Notes: generated by a model from the sequence alone, not told the origin. Numbered from the stretch's first letter, positions 45,293-58,549 are shown. The stretch: DNA of 64,000 bases from Pomphorhynchus laevis (GCA_012934845.2 WNNJ02000804.1:1-64000), one strand, 5' to 3'. Program-made: numbers and translations.

Positions 45293-47476
45293 CTTATGGG
45301 CAGTTGAATGCCCATATGGTACATAACTTCAATTACACAATCTAAGCAAATAACCTTATTCTCATACGTCGTTTATTATTTATCAGTTAATTCATAAAAA
45401 CATGTATATTTCAAATTTTAACTTTATATAAATATAAACTATATAACATCTTATATAATTATTTATTATTTATAAATATTTATTTTATTTGTCATTTTTT
45501 ATAATTTATAGTATAAAATACGTAAACGAAGTTAGTTGATCTGATATATTTTAATCTATTTAATTAAATATCATATGGCTACATTTGACTGATATGACTA
45601 CTGAACAAAGTTAATTATCAAAAATATGGTTAAAAATAAAATTTTGCAAGTGAAAACAAGGCGAATCTTTGGTAGGGAACAGGGGATTCTATGCTTGTGA
45701 AATATATTTAAATGTATAGCATGACGATGGCAAGATAACAAAATAGTTTGTGATCAGTATTTTCAATTGTGATAAAATGATTATATTAACAGCTGGCAAG
45801 AATTCAATCGAGAGTCATCATGCTTATTAGATTGTCTAACTGGGACGAAGAAGAAAATATTATTTCTTAGTTCCAGTAAAACTATCTAATGTAAAATTGA
45901 AGAAGATTAGGGGTTTAGTGTGCACTATCATTATGTTTATAAATTAAGTGATGATTTATTACCAACAATTATTTGTTCATCATCGACAATTTTAATTTTC
46001 ATAACTTGATGTAATAACTCTATTATGGTGTAAGTTCTATCTTGATAAGCGAAATATTCAAAATGAAATATGTAATTTTAAAACTTGTAACTTTATTTGA
46101 AACAATACATTTATATATAGAAAACAATTGGTAACTCAAAGTATAGAAAACAAAAGGTATCTTGTTAATGAATAATTAAAAACTTAGAGAACAGGTAGTG
46201 GTGGTGAAAACATTTACATTCAAAGTAAACTTGCTAAAAGCTTACAAAATGAGAACACTACATTAAAAATTTAGTTTATATGTCGCTTATTTTCCACATT
46301 AATATTAAATAATTATCATCCACCGTAGTGAACAGTTTGCAACATTACAAATTAAAAGCTTCCAAGAAAATTTCATGTTGGCAACAAAAATTATAAAATT
46401 TATAGTATATATTTTGCTTATTAGCAATCAAAGTAAATGTATTTACCAGTCAAGTTTTAATCTCAAATTAGTTATATACTAAAAGCGAATGGAAACTAAT
46501 CAGCATTCATATGGTGAATCATTTTGATTTTTATCAAATCACCCTTTATAGAGTCAGAATCAACATTTGTAGAAGATGTATAAGGACAACAAATGATCAA
46601 ATAGTGGCTATATATTTCAAATTACAATAAATCTATTTGCCAATATGGAATAAGATAATCATCTGTTGTATTAAATTGTTTTATATTATCAAATTAACCT
46701 TCAATAGTAATTAATACTGCATCGAATGTTATTAATTATTGAATATATAATATAATTACATATTAAATGACCACTGATGTGATCAGGAGATCATTGAATA
46801 GAAGCTAAAGATCCTTTAATTATTAAGCTGGTACCTATTAACAATTAGCTTCTTCGTGGAACGGGCCAGGCAACATATGGTCGACATTCGTCGATCAACG
46901 GCTAATAGTTGACCGTCTTGCATCAACTGTAGAGATAGTCATTTCATAGACCATCTCAGATCCCCCCGATGACTCCAACGGCGGATTGGACAATGAACGA
47001 AAAGGCGGAATAAAGTCACGAAGGCCTGCTTCATTACAGTAGCGGTGTTGGATCATCAAAGGTTATCGAGAATGGGAGATATCCGAACAAACAAAGCAAT
47101 GAAAATGACTAGCAAAAAATTACAAAATATAAATTAAGTGCCAAGAACAATTGTCAGCTCACCACTGATCGGAGGAGTTTTCATTGTCGGGTGCCGTGTG
47201 ACCAGGCAGTTGCTCGGAGACAGCGAAAGAGGCATCAGCATCCGAAGCGAAATAGCCTTCATGTAGGAACGTCAAATGTCATCTTGCTGCCGGATAAGGA
47301 ATCATAATTAGTTGAAGAGATGGTTCGCTTCGGTCTAGAAATAGTCGGAGGCACTTATCTTCACTATTCTAGAATTGGAACTAAACTTTTGGATCAAGGT
47401 TAAACCTTAAACTATAACTGAGTTACCAACTGAAATAGACAGCATGCGGGTGTAAAGATACCTACAAGTCCCCTGA
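45293..47476 (+). repeat. 2.2-kb dispersed repeat, fullest copy
   Basis: Its left 1.2 kb matches 557-1905 (direct) and its right 1.17 kb matches 3474-4640 (inverted). The first shared bases are 'ttatgggcagttg' and the last 'cctacaagtcccc'. The left part is very AT-rich and the right part less so. No protein similarity or clear terminal repeats were seen, so it may be a non-autonomous element or a composite of two repeats. A LINE fragment starts directly at its right edge. Confidence 0.83.
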
Positions 47477-49745
47477 TGCCGTTCGTGTAGGGAAGTTTAA
47501 CCCAGTGAAGGAAAGGTTGCCGTCTTTGAGACTTGTAGTCAAAGAGGGAAAGGGGATAAATGTTGTTTGTGTGTATGCTCCCAACATTATCTCGGAATGC
47601 GCAGCCTTCGTGATGGTATCCTGATCATAGTTTGCCTAATCATAGTTTTTTTAAATGAAACTAATTTTACCAGATTTTACATGAGTTCGAAAAAGCACTA
47701 TTTATACTACATGATAGCCTAATTCCAGTGCATAATTATTACTTTAATTTATAAAAATTACTTAAATTACTTTATTGTAAACTTTATTAAAGTAATTACC
47801 GTTCTATTGGGGGGGGCTTCAATGCTCATGTTGGAAGCGACAGTAGCACTTGGAATAGAGTGTTGGTGAGGAACGGACTCTCTAATCTAAATGCGAGTGG
47901 TGTTGAATTACTGCCCTTTTGTTCGCTTAACAATTTGTGCATAACCAACACCATGCTTGAACATAAGGATATTCATAAATGCACATGACATCAGGATTTT
48001 CTCAGTCAAAGATCAATGATCGATTTTGTAATCGTTTCATTGGATCTGCGACGTTATGTTATGGACACTCGTGTTAAGAGAGAAGCTGAGCTGTCAACTG
48101 ATCACTACCTTGTAGTTTAGTAAACTTAGATGGCAGGATAGGATGCTAAATAAGCCTGTTCAGCCCAAATGTTGTGTGAAGGAGTGCTGGGAGCGTCTAG
48201 CAGATGTTTCTATTAAAGAACGTTTTTCTGGCTACATCCGGGAGGACTTCTCTCGGTTGCCAGAAGAGGTGAAGAGCATTGATCAGGAATGGGAGATATT
48301 CAGATCCTCGCTTGCCAATGCAACTGTGAAAAGTTGTGGCTCGAAGGCCTTAGGTGCTTGTGGCGGAGAAAATACTCGCACTGCTTGGTGGATACCAACA
48401 GCTAGAGATTTTGTCCAACAGAAGAACCTGGCTTATAATACAACTTTGTCAGATAAATCAGTGGAAGCTGTAGACAAGAACCGAATGGCAAAGAGAGCTT
48501 CAGCTCGTTCAGTTACCGAAGTGAAGAAGGTGGCTTGGAAGAAGTTTGGAGAGCACTAAGAACTTGATTATAGGTCAGCTTCGAAGATGTTCTGAAGGAC
48601 AATCAAGAACCTTCGTGTTAAAAAGCAGAAAATTCCTCGGACTACTTAGGACAAGAGAGAATCTATGCTGACAGACATTGAATAAATTCTTTGTTGTTGA
48701 AAAAATCATTATATGAGTCTCCTCAATCCGGTGGATATGCCTCCTCTTGTAAAGTGGAGCCTTAAGAACCAACGAAAGAACTAATCTCTTTGGAAGAGGT
48801 CATTGCTGTTGTTAAGAAACTTTGTAATGGCAAGTCTTATAAAGTAGACGAGATTCGACCTGAAGCTTTAAAGACTCATGACGTTGTTGACATGAAGTGG
48901 CTAACACAGATCTTCAACATTGCATTAAAGTCGGGCAAGGTTCCCAGTGAGTAGCAAATTGGGGTGGTGGTACCGATCTTTAAGCAAGGTGACCGAAGAG
49001 TGTGTTACAATTATCGGGACATCACTCTTCTTAGCCAAACTGGTAAGCTATTTGCTAGGATACGTGAGTTAATAATACATCCTATAGTTGAGGGACAGTT
49101 GCGAGATAAACAATGCGGCTTTCGTCCAGGTCGTGTAACTACGGATCAGCTCTTTAGTCTTTCAACTATCCTCGAACGGTCTTGGGAGTTCGCTCAATCA
49201 GTCTACATTTGCTTGGTAGATTTGGAGAAAGCGTTCGACCGAGTTCCGCGAGAGAGGTTGTGGGAGGTACTAAGAGAGTATGGAGTACCACACTATCTTT
49301 GGGTAGCTGTGGCTTCTCTGTACGAACAAAGTACGAGTTGTGTTCGTGTTATAGGTAGGAAGTCTAAATCATTTGCAGAAGGCGTCTGGCTTCGCCAGGA
49401 TTGTCCTTTGTCTCCACTTTTGTTCCTTGTTTACATGAACAAAATTACGAGACGGATGCTCTGAGGGATGTCGGCATTCAGTTCGATTACATCAGGATAC
49501 CATCTTTGCTTTTTGCAGATGACATTGTCTTGTTGGTTTCTTGTTCTAATGACCTACTAGATCGATTTACGATGGAATGCTAAGCGACAGGAATGTTAGT
49601 TAGTACTTTAAAGACTTCTCTATGTGTTTGTCTTGGATTCAGGTGACAATGTCAATCAGGATAGGGGAAAAGGGTCTTCCTGATGTGAAGGATTTCAAGT
49701 ATCTTGGGGTATTGTTCTCAAGGGACGGTATAATTGCTCAGACTG
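47476..49745 (+). mobile_element. EN-RT LINE (family common in fish genomes), copy 1
   Basis: It begins inside the endonuclease: VRVGKFNPVKERLPSLRLVV, INVVCVYAPNIISE, then after a ~190-bp AT-rich insertion (47617-47808) GGFNAHVGSDSSTWNRV, SMIDFVIVSLDLRRY, STDHYLVV. The linker follows (48143-48559: CVKECWERLADVSIKERFSG, VKSCGSKALGACGG). RT: VVVPIFKQGDRRVCYNYRDI, QCGFRPGRVTTDQLFSLST, VDLEKAFDRVPRERLWEVLR, LRQDCPLSPLLF, LLFADDIVLL, FKYLGVLFS. The word order follows LINE ORF2s abundant in fish genomes; I do not assign the clade. Stops, a G-for-D change in the GDFN motif, and truncation at both ends show it is dead. Confidence 0.87.
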
Positions 49746-49756
49746 TTTATGACAAA

Positions 49757-51445
49757 ATATGATCTATGCTGACTGATATTTAAGAAATTCTTGGTTGTTG
49801 GAAAGAACATTTTACGAGTTTCCTTAATCCGATGGATATGCTTTCTCTTGTAGAAGTAGAGCCTTTAGAACCAAAGAAAAAACTCATCTATTTTGAAGAG
49901 ATCATTGTTGTTGTTAAAAAACTTCGAAATGACAAGTCTTCTGGAGTAGACGAGATTCGACCTGAAACTTTAAAGGCTATCGACGTTGTTGGTATGAAGT
50001 GGCTAACTCGAATCTTCGATGTTGCATTGAAGTCGGCCAAGATTCCTAGTGAGTGGCGAACTCCGGTGGTCGTACCGATCTTTAAGAAATGTGACCGAAG
50101 AGTGTGTTCCAATGATCGGGGCATCACTTTTCTTAGTCAAACTGGTAAGCTATTTGCTAGGATTCCGGAGTTAAGGATACGGCCTATAGTTGAGTGACAG
50201 TCACAAGAGGAACGATGCGGCTTTCGTCCTGATCGTGGAACTACGGATCAGCTCTTTATTCTATCAACTAACCTTGAGCGGTCATGAGAGTTCGTTCAAT
50301 CGGTCTACATCTGTCTTGTAGATTTGGAGAAGGCGTTCGACCGAGTTACGCGAGAGAGGTTGTGGGAGGTACTAAGAGAGTATGAAGTACCACACTATCT
50401 TCAGGTAACTGTGACTTCTTTGTATGAACAAAGTAGGCGTTGTGCTTCGTCAGGGTTGTCATTTGTCTCCACTATTGTTCCTTGTTTACATGGACAAAAT
50501 TTAGTGACGGGCTGCTCTGACTGATGTCAGTCTTCAGTTCGGTTCCATCAGGATACCATATCTGCTTTTTGCAGATGACGTTGTTTTGTTGGCTTCGTGT
50601 CCTGAGGACTTACAATGTCTACTAGATCGATTCACGATAGAATGCCAAGGGGCAGGGATGTTGGTTAGTACCTCCAATACTGTCTCTATGTGTTCGTCTC
50701 CGATTCAGGTGCCAATGTCAATTCGGATTGGGTAAAATGTTCTTCCTGATGCGGAGGATTTCAAGTATATTGTGATATTGTTCTCGGGGGACGCAGGAAC
50801 ATCAAGGAGATTGAGAATCGGATTTGTGCTGCTAGCGCAGCAATAAGTTCTTTGTACAGGTCTGTCGTGATGAATCGGGAGTTGAGTCTTCGGGCGAAGC
50901 TTTCGGTTTACCACGCAATTTTCGTTCATATCTTAACATATGATATTAATATACATATGATATATATTAACCAATAGTCATGAGCTTTGAGTTATGTCCG
51001 AAAGGATAATATCTCGAATACAGGTGACCAACATGATGTTCCTTCGAAGTGTGGCCGGTCTTAGCCTTAGAGATAAGGTTAGGAATTTGATCATCTGGGA
51101 TGGTCTCGGAGTAAAGTCGCTGCTTCTCCACATCAAAGAAAGTAAGCTGAGGTGGCTAGGATACGTTCTAAGGATGTCTAGGGATCGCCTTGCTAGGAGG
51201 GTTTTCCAGGCTGGACTCTTTGGAAAGAGACCTCAAGGTAAACCTCGTTACCGGTGAAGAGATCAAATATCGAAACTGGTCGAAGATCGCCTTGGGCAAA
51301 TTTGAAAGAGATTTCTGGTCTGTTGCCCAGGATCGCGATGTCTGGAGTAGTTTGGTTCGTGCATTGCATCCACAACCCGACACTCGGACCAGTGGTTGAC
51401 AGTGAAAATCTTTGTTTTCCTTGTCAGGAAATTGTTGTTGTTATT
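49757..51445 (+). mobile_element. same LINE family, overlapping second copy with 3' end
   Basis: It starts at a sequence equivalent to about 48665 in copy 1 ('atctatgctgac') and runs to the 3' end. RT: DKSSGVDEIRPETLKAID, VVVPIFKKCDRRVCSNDR, VDLEKAFDRVTRERLWEVLR, LLFADDVVLLASCPED. C-terminal part: RIQVTNMMFLRSVAGLSLRD, SLLLHIKESKLRWLGYVLRM, and ERDFWSVAQDRDVWSSLVRA. It ends with a (GTT)n-like tail near 51435. It differs from copy 1 at many positions, so it is either a second old insertion or an old unequal duplication. Stops and frameshifts are present. Confidence 0.87.
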
Positions 51446-51449
51446 AAAA

Positions 51450-52330
51450 GAAATATATAATTAATATACTCTTAAAAATTGAATACAACAAACGCTGTAT
51501 TATCAAAAAATTGCTGATCGACGGAAAATATAAATATCATTAACTTCATTCAAATGTATTTTTCTACTATAAAATAAACGTTTTAAACTACTCGATAATA
51601 ATTTTAAGTTAACATCCAAAAATATTAAAATGATTAAATGATATTAAATATTAATATTAATATTCCATGTGGGTTATGATTATTTTTATTTTGCTAAATA
51701 GATAATTTTTTTAAATTTTAATTAGTCAGTACAGCTTTTCAAACTTTCCAAAAATAATATTCACCACTTCAATAACTTACACTTTTTAATGTGTTATTTT
51801 CTAGCCGATATCTTAATCGGTTCAAAATCATTGCTTCGAGTCCGTTAATTTCCTCGAGCAAATTTAAGCTGCCCATTAAAATATACTTTGCTTCTAATTT
51901 TATATCGAAAGTAAATTGGATGTAGCGTCTAAAAATTATAATTCATTTTCATTTCACTCCGTTTAAAATGACAAAGATAATCTACACTAAAGTCAGAAAA
52001 ATAAATTTCTGTTCCTGCTACATAAAAATAAATTTCTGTTCCTTTCTACAGAGTTACATTTAAACAAAATGTAGGGTATTAAATAACAAAAACGATTCGT
52101 TTTCAAAATACAATTAATGGACCATTATTTTGGTACATACTTTCGTATCAACATTTTATACCGCAAGAAATTCAAAACCAAAAATATAAAGTAAATGGGT
52201 TTCATAGATAGCGAATTTTTAATTCTCTGAAAGTTGATAGTCTATTTTTGGATTCGAGATATTTGCCGCAATTGCTTTTGATTTAACAGCAAAATATGTT
52301 ATTAATGGACCATTAATTCGTATCAACATC
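51450..52330. other. AT-rich stretch, no feature seen
   Basis: Only a short direct repeat around 'ttaatggaccattatttt' (52116 and 52302) was noticed. Confidence 0.5.
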
Positions 52331-53480
52331 GAGTTGATACGTACATTTTCGATTAAATATAAACCAGAATTTAAAGCGAAACTGAAGAAAGGGGTGCCGC
52401 AAGGTTCGCCTATCTCACCAGTATTATTCATACTAGCGATCAATAATATAGCGAAATGAATGAATAACGATAAAATTAGAGTAATAAGTTATGCGGATGG
52501 AAATATCGATTTGTTTCCGTACAGACGGTCAAAATGCAAAGATTAAAAGACGGGTCATAGAATGTATAGAAAATGAATCAAAGATAGAGCAGCAAAATGT
52601 GGGCTACAGTTAAACGAGAGTAAATGCAAGTTTATATTTTGCAAATGTATTATCATTAATTGCCAGAAATTAATGAAAACAAAAGACTTAAGATCTTAGG
52701 ATCAACATTCACAACGACTGTTGGACATAAGATTGATTTGGGAAAGGCAAATAGATTATATTTCAAAGATATAAAATTTTACAAAAAGGCTTTAACACTA
52801 GGGGACCCGGGAAATAGTGCTCTAAATGTGGCCAAGGCATTCATGTGCTCGGGATTGACATTCTATGCTAGGAACATCCACCGAATCAGAAAAGAAGGTT
52901 TGTGTTTGCGTTATTGAAGAAAGTACATCAAAGTAATTTAAAACAGATGCATACATTTTAGGAGTAGAAATCGCACGTTTATATGTGGAGAAAATAGAGG
53001 ATCTCAGGATACAGATAAACAAAAAAGTTACAATATAAATAAAAATTATATAAGGCAGGTTAAAATAAGATAAATGAGAAGATATTATGAGATTATATAA
53101 TGATCTACATATAGATACTGCCGAAATCTTATTTGGTTTTATTTCAGGTAAGGCTCCTAGAATAAACTGCTGGACGGAAGTACCGAAATAATCATAGAAT
53201 ATAATAACGAAGGAATAACAAATGACAAATTTCGAGCAAATAAACAGAACAGCGAAAAATGAAACGAAGAAAATGAACGTGGAAAGATGATTGTGGAAGG
53301 TGTTTTTTTCTTTTTTATATAAGTTAAATAAAACAGCAATTTAATTTTATATTATGACTATAGCTGTGAACTTATGCAAATAAATCTTTTAATCTTAATC
53401 TTTAAATCAACATTGACTATAACTAGTTGTGAACTTATGCAAATAAATCTTTTAATCTTAATCTTTAAATCAACATTTTA
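52330..53480 (+). mobile_element. Jockey-like LINE, 3' part of RT
   Basis: KAKLKKGVPQGSPISPVLFI then LAINNIAK, RVISYADGN (catalytic YADD changed to YADG), LQLNESKCKFIFCK, and, after a frame change, RLKILGSTFTTTVGHK with KALTLGDPGNSALNVAKAFM. GVPQGSPxSPxLF plus YAD and the later LxxLG motif identify a non-LTR RT of the Jockey/I/CR1 type. The 3' end is marked by 'gcaaataaatcttttaatct', duplicated once. Several stops; no 5' part. Confidence 0.8.
53365..53480. repeat. 63-bp duplication at LINE 3' end
   Basis: 'tgtgaacttatgcaaataaa' begins at 53365 and 53428. Both copies end in 'cttaatctttaaatcaacat', resembling the terminal repeats of a LINE tail. Confidence 0.9.
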
Positions 53481-53929
53481 AACACATAGAAAAGTAAAAA
53501 TTGTAACAGTGAAGTTAAAATTTAATTTCTACATTAATAAATGGCGAATTTCAGGTAAATGGTGTCTACATTGAAAAGTATTATTTGTCAAAACGACATA
53601 AATTTTGACAAATTGCTTATTGTAGACGTCTAGTTCTAATAGGTGATTATTGGTAATTAGTAAAAAATAAAATATAAGCTTAAACAAAAGTAAATTAAAA
53701 AGTAATTAAATAACAAATTAAAATTATAATTAATAATAAATAGAACTAAATAAAAGCTTCGGTCAAAGATGTGGAGAAGCTACCACAGTTTGAATAATAT
53801 AATGTTTAACTAAATCAAAGCATTTTTAAATCTTGATTATCAATTTTTAAGTAATATTAATGAAATAATATAATAATTAATTTATATTATATTATATTTT
53901 ATAATAATATAAATCTTAATAGCAATGAC

Positions 53930-54560
53930 TATTACAAATTCTACAAATTTGAAGACACTACAAGAATCTATTGATCGTCTACAACTATACTGTACACTAA
54001 ACCCACTTAAAGTGAACATCTACAAGACGAAAGTTATCAAATTTCGTGCTAAAAGGCGATTATATAAAACTCAATAAGATTAGATATTGTCACCACCTTT
54101 TGTTACTTGGGCGTAACTCTAAATTCCCGATAGACACATTTATAGCTCACATTGCAAACATCGCCGCCAAGGTTGTATCATCTGTTCAGAAGGTTTCATT
54201 GCTCATGAGTATGATGCAGATTTGATTTTTTTCTCATAATGTTGGCTAGTAAAATAACTTACTGTATTGCAATTTTCTGGCCATATCTTGCTATACTCAA
54301 CATTCACAGCATTGATCGAATAAAGTGGCGGTATTTGAAGATTTACTTTTCGCTTTCTAGAAAGGTGTCCTCATCCACTCTAGCGTTACTAGTCAGAGAG
54401 GGACATTTTTCTTTTGTAATTAGGAAGCGATTGTTTCTCCCAGCAACATCAGCTTTTTTGTTGTAACATAGAGATGAATGGAATCTTAAACTTAGTTTAA
54501 GTGATAAGATACACATCATCACAACGGCTTTTCTCTCCCCATATTTTTGTAATAGTCCTT
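53930..54560 (+). mobile_element. second Jockey/R1-like LINE, C-terminal part
   Basis: NLKTLQESIDRLQLYCTLNP then LKVNIYKTKVIKFRAKRR, the segment just after the YADD motif (WxxxNxLKxNxxKTKVIxF). In shifted frames: TFCYLGVTLNS, FIAHIANIAAKVVSSVQK, and 54239-54466 open: LASKITYCIAIFWPYLAI then IHSIDRIKWRYLKIYFSL, matching (P)xxTYGxxxIWPYLTxxNLxxIExVKxRYLKxxLGLS. Frame shifts separate the blocks. No relation in sequence to the LINE just upstream. Confidence 0.75.
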
Positions 54561-57500
54561 TTAATTGAAAAAATACGCTTATTTTTCACGCTTAGTGATA
54601 AATGATTAATATTTTTATTTATTAATATTTTTAATAATATTTATTAATATTTAATTTATAATTCGCCTCTAATTATTATAATTCGTAACAAATAAATGTA
54701 ATTAAACATCAATTATTTATTCTTATATTTCAGCAGCACAAGTCTCTATAAATAAATACGACGTCAAATAGTATATGACGTCAAGTAGTCGTATCGATAA
54801 GCTAAAAATTAAGACATCTCATATGTTGATTAAGATAGTGGAAAAGCAGTACCGAATAGGTAACATTTTAGAATCACAATTTACCCTAACTATTAAATTA
54901 CACTAGCAATTCATCAATTATTGAATTACCCTAGCAATTCAAAAGTTAGGAATACATTTATTGAAGAAGAGTATTTGAAAGTATAACTTTCATCCTAAGA
55001 AAACAAAATGGTCAGGAAATCAAATTGTAATAAATATAATATAAATTATAATATTTTATTTTAATATATTATATCAAATTGTATATATTGAATCAAATTG
55101 TATATATTGCAACACAATCCAATCTGACAACTAGAATTCTAATTGTAATTCCAATTCTAATCTGACAATTAGACAAATTATCAGTGACATTGGTGTTTAC
55201 TCATATGACCTAACTAGATAAATTACTCTGCTGGACATTTATATTGCAAGTAAATATTCACAAGCCCTAAGCACAATTCAATTCAGAGAAAAAACGCATT
55301 CTAAAGTATCATTGCATTATTGCTGAAATTATACAAAAACAAAATATTTTGATTATAAAATCAATTGTACTACACTGGAATTATTTAAATATCTTTTCAT
55401 AAATGCGTGACATCTAATTACACAGCTTTTGTTAAGAAAAGTAAAATTTAGTTAAAGTCTGAAATATAATTATATAACTCCCGAACTGTCATTTCAACAT
55501 TTGGTTATAAAAATATCATATTTTTAGAATATAAAAAATATGCCTTTTGTATTTGTAGTCTGTTGGCTTTTCAAAGTATTTTTCGTTGCGTTATAAACAA
55601 GAAGCAAGCGCAATTTTAAAAGTTAAAGGTTACATTATAAGCAAGAACCTTTACGAAAAATCGTTTTATTGCGATAACTTACAAAATTGGTTGCTAAAGA
55701 ATAATAGTGATCGCAAGTGCATACAAACAGGTATATTGAAAAACCAAAAGATTATCTAAACGCTAAGGCGTATTGTTTAAATAGTGAAAATTTATGATCT
55801 GAAATCTAGATAAGTCACAACGCTCTTTTCTTGATAATGTGCAACACAGTTTGCAAAAAAGTCAAACCAGCGTTTAATAGATTTAATAGATTTATTATCC
55901 TCAATTCATTGTGATCTGATCTGGTTGAAAAACAATGTTATAACGGTTTTGTTTGACTAGGTTGATTTAAATCGCTAACTAATAATTTTAATGCTACAGT
56001 TCAGCATTTTGACATTATGATTTCAAATTTACTTTTTATTGAGAGACAAAAATAATGTTTATCAATGGAGAAGTAGCTTTTCACTTCTGTAATTTATAAA
56101 ATTTCTTCAATTTATAAAATTCAACAAATTTAATTTCTTTAATTTATAAAATTTATATGTAAGTTGAACAATTATTTGTCTCACCATTGAGCCATTTACA
56201 CAAGTTATTTTAGCTCTTAATAGATCAAATTTAAAACAATATATATCTTCTTGTGTAAAAGAAGTTCTTTCTCTCATTGTTGATTATATATATTAACTTG
56301 TAAATAAAATGAGTAAAGAAAACTACTTTATATATTTAGTATCAATAGGGCTATTTGAATTTGGATATTCCTCTTTTCAATTATTATAGCGATGCATATA
56401 ATTTAAATAATCTATAATAAATAATTATTAACGTAATGCACTAGGTAGAAAATTGTGGATACTAAATTGCTAATTGTGGATTTAAGATACTTAATGTCTT
56501 GAAGTTAATATACCGGTTATCATCCTGACAGTTATTGATTCATTGTTGTCCTTTTAGACAACGTGCAATCATATCTTAGACATAAGTGCTAGAATAACAT
56601 TAGGAAGCACTCATTGGATCTAAGGTTGCTTTCATCTTTACGATCAATATATACAATGACTAAAATTAGTCGAGCAAACAAAGCAATATAAATCAAGAGT
56701 GTTGTATTAATGCTTTACACTTTGACATACATGACAACTGAGCATATAACTATATTTTATTAGAACACATAAGTGCATGATCAATAATTTAACTAATAGG
56801 CATAACATGGTAAACATCGGTCAGTTAAGATACTTATTATTTTGCATATTATATCTCGGATTCCCTGTGCTGAACAAATTCAATAAAGCAATGACATTTC
56901 TAAATATCATCACACTGTGATGAATTAACTAAAAATCATATAAATTCATAAGTCAATTGCATTTATTATTCGCTTACACAATTTAACAAAGATGTGTAAA
57001 CAGACAAATAAATATATAAAGAACGTTAAAATTTACAAATAAATTATTAACAAATAATTTCGTTATAAAATCATTTTTATAAATTTACAGATAAATTATT
57101 TACAAATAATTAGGTTATGAAATCATTTTTACAAATTTACAAATAAATTATTTACAAATAACTTCGTTATGAAATCATTTTACTAATTTCAGTGTCTTAA
57201 TTAATTTCAAATTTTTATATAGAAACTAACATTTACAAATTATTTCAAATCCACAAGAGTTACTGGAATAATTTTTTATTTTGATAATTAAATGCAAAGT
57301 TAATCACAAAGAAATCAAAACTTTTTTAACATTCGGTAAATTTTTGATGCCATCTTCAAAATTATTGTATTTATTTATTTTTGAATTTAATAAATTAAAT
57401 TCATAAAATAAATAGTTCCATGATAATTTGATAATTTGTAAACATTAAAGTAGATGCATGCCTTTATAAATAAAAGAAGCATTTTCAAACATTTCGATCA

Positions 57501-57650
57501 ATAATAAAATATTCGAGAGACAAAAGTATCAAAGCATTTTACTCCACATTTTATGCAAAATGTTCACTTTCCGAATAGATTTTTTTTCAACATACAAATA
57601 ATTTCACATTAAACATATTTTTTGTTTTATAATCAACGGTCAGCATTAAT
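54561..57650. other. AT-rich stretch, no feature seen
   Basis: Three kb without recognisable exons or elements. A short repeat of 'ttacaaataaattatttaca' variants occurs at 57035-57180. If the exons at 58-61 kb belong to the RapGAP gene, this is its largest intron. Confidence 0.5.
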
Positions 57651-57654
57651 ACAT

Positions 57655-57845
57655 AAATAAATAAAGACTTTATTAAATACACCAAAATATAGCATGCAAG
57701 AATAAAAAAGGTAGGTCATAACCAACTCAGAAAAAATGACAGAATTTTCCTTCGTTTTTTCATCTTCCCTTTCTCTTTCATGGCCTCAGGTCCAGTGGGA
57801 TCTGAGCCCCCCAACCGATCCAACACGCCGCCTTCCGACAGCATT
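57655..57845 (-). mobile_element. 3' terminus of the LINE family at 38.8-43.1 kb
   Basis: Minus strand GGAAGGCGGCGTGTTGG then GGCTCAGATCCCACTGGACC and TGAGGCCATGA match 42995-43053, followed by a different A-rich 3' tail with 'aataaagtctttatttattt'. Only the last ~190 bp was inserted, a normal outcome of 5'-truncated LINE integration. Confidence 0.85.
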
Positions 57846-58032
57846 AATACATTATTATTCCATTACATTACAATAGTTTAAAAATAATTTAACATTTTTT
57901 TACATCAATTATTTTAAAGTTGTTAGTGATGAAACAGTCGATTCAAAACTTAAATCAATTTACATTAAATTTACAACGAATATTTACAACAGAGAAATAA
58001 TTTCCTTCTGATAAAAAGGAAGCATCACCTAC

Positions 58033-58549
58033 CTTATACAGAGTATTGTAGATCAGACGTTCATCTGAATGAAAGCTGTTGCATTTGATCTGACCATTCT
58101 TAAAGACTATGTTAAAATCACTCTCGTAGCTTGGCATTTCTGGTGAACTAACAGTTAATAAACGCCTACGATTCAGTGGAAATCGATCATTGGTAAGCGT
58201 AGCTCGTGAGCATGATGTGTCGTTTAAATTAGAAAAGTGAATCGGTACATAAGAGGCAGTACTCGGCGCTGTCAATAGTGATGGTGCATTGCATTGGGCT
58301 GTTGACGCACATTTTGATAGCTTTGATGATATATTTTGAACCGCGTATGAGGATGGGTACTGTTTTTGTTGTTGAAATGATGTTTTGCGGTTTTGTAGAT
58401 TTGAAATGTTTAGAGTTGCTTGGAATGAAAATTTTCTTGAAGTATCCGAAGACTGAATATTTGATAAATTAGATGGAACAGAGGATCTAGCATATTTGTA
58501 ATCTGTAATCAACCGCTCGTCTCCGACCGATACTTGCTTATTATCAAGC
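58033..58549 (-). CDS. candidate upstream exon of the RapGAP gene, Ser/Asn-rich
   Basis: Acceptor atttacag, then a 517-bp open exon and strong donor AAG|GTAGGT at 58032. It encodes 172 codons beginning LDNKQVSVGDERLITDYKYA and ending DERLIYNTLYK. The middle is low-complexity and rich in Ser, Asn, Thr and Gln, as in a disordered linker, with an RRR patch. It enters in phase 1 and leaves in phase 0, which matches both the exon at 61189 and the phase-0 RapGAP exon at 32534. Gene membership is inferred across a 25-kb transposon-filled gap, so intermediate exons may be missing. A separate gene on the same strand is the main alternative. Confidence 0.5.
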
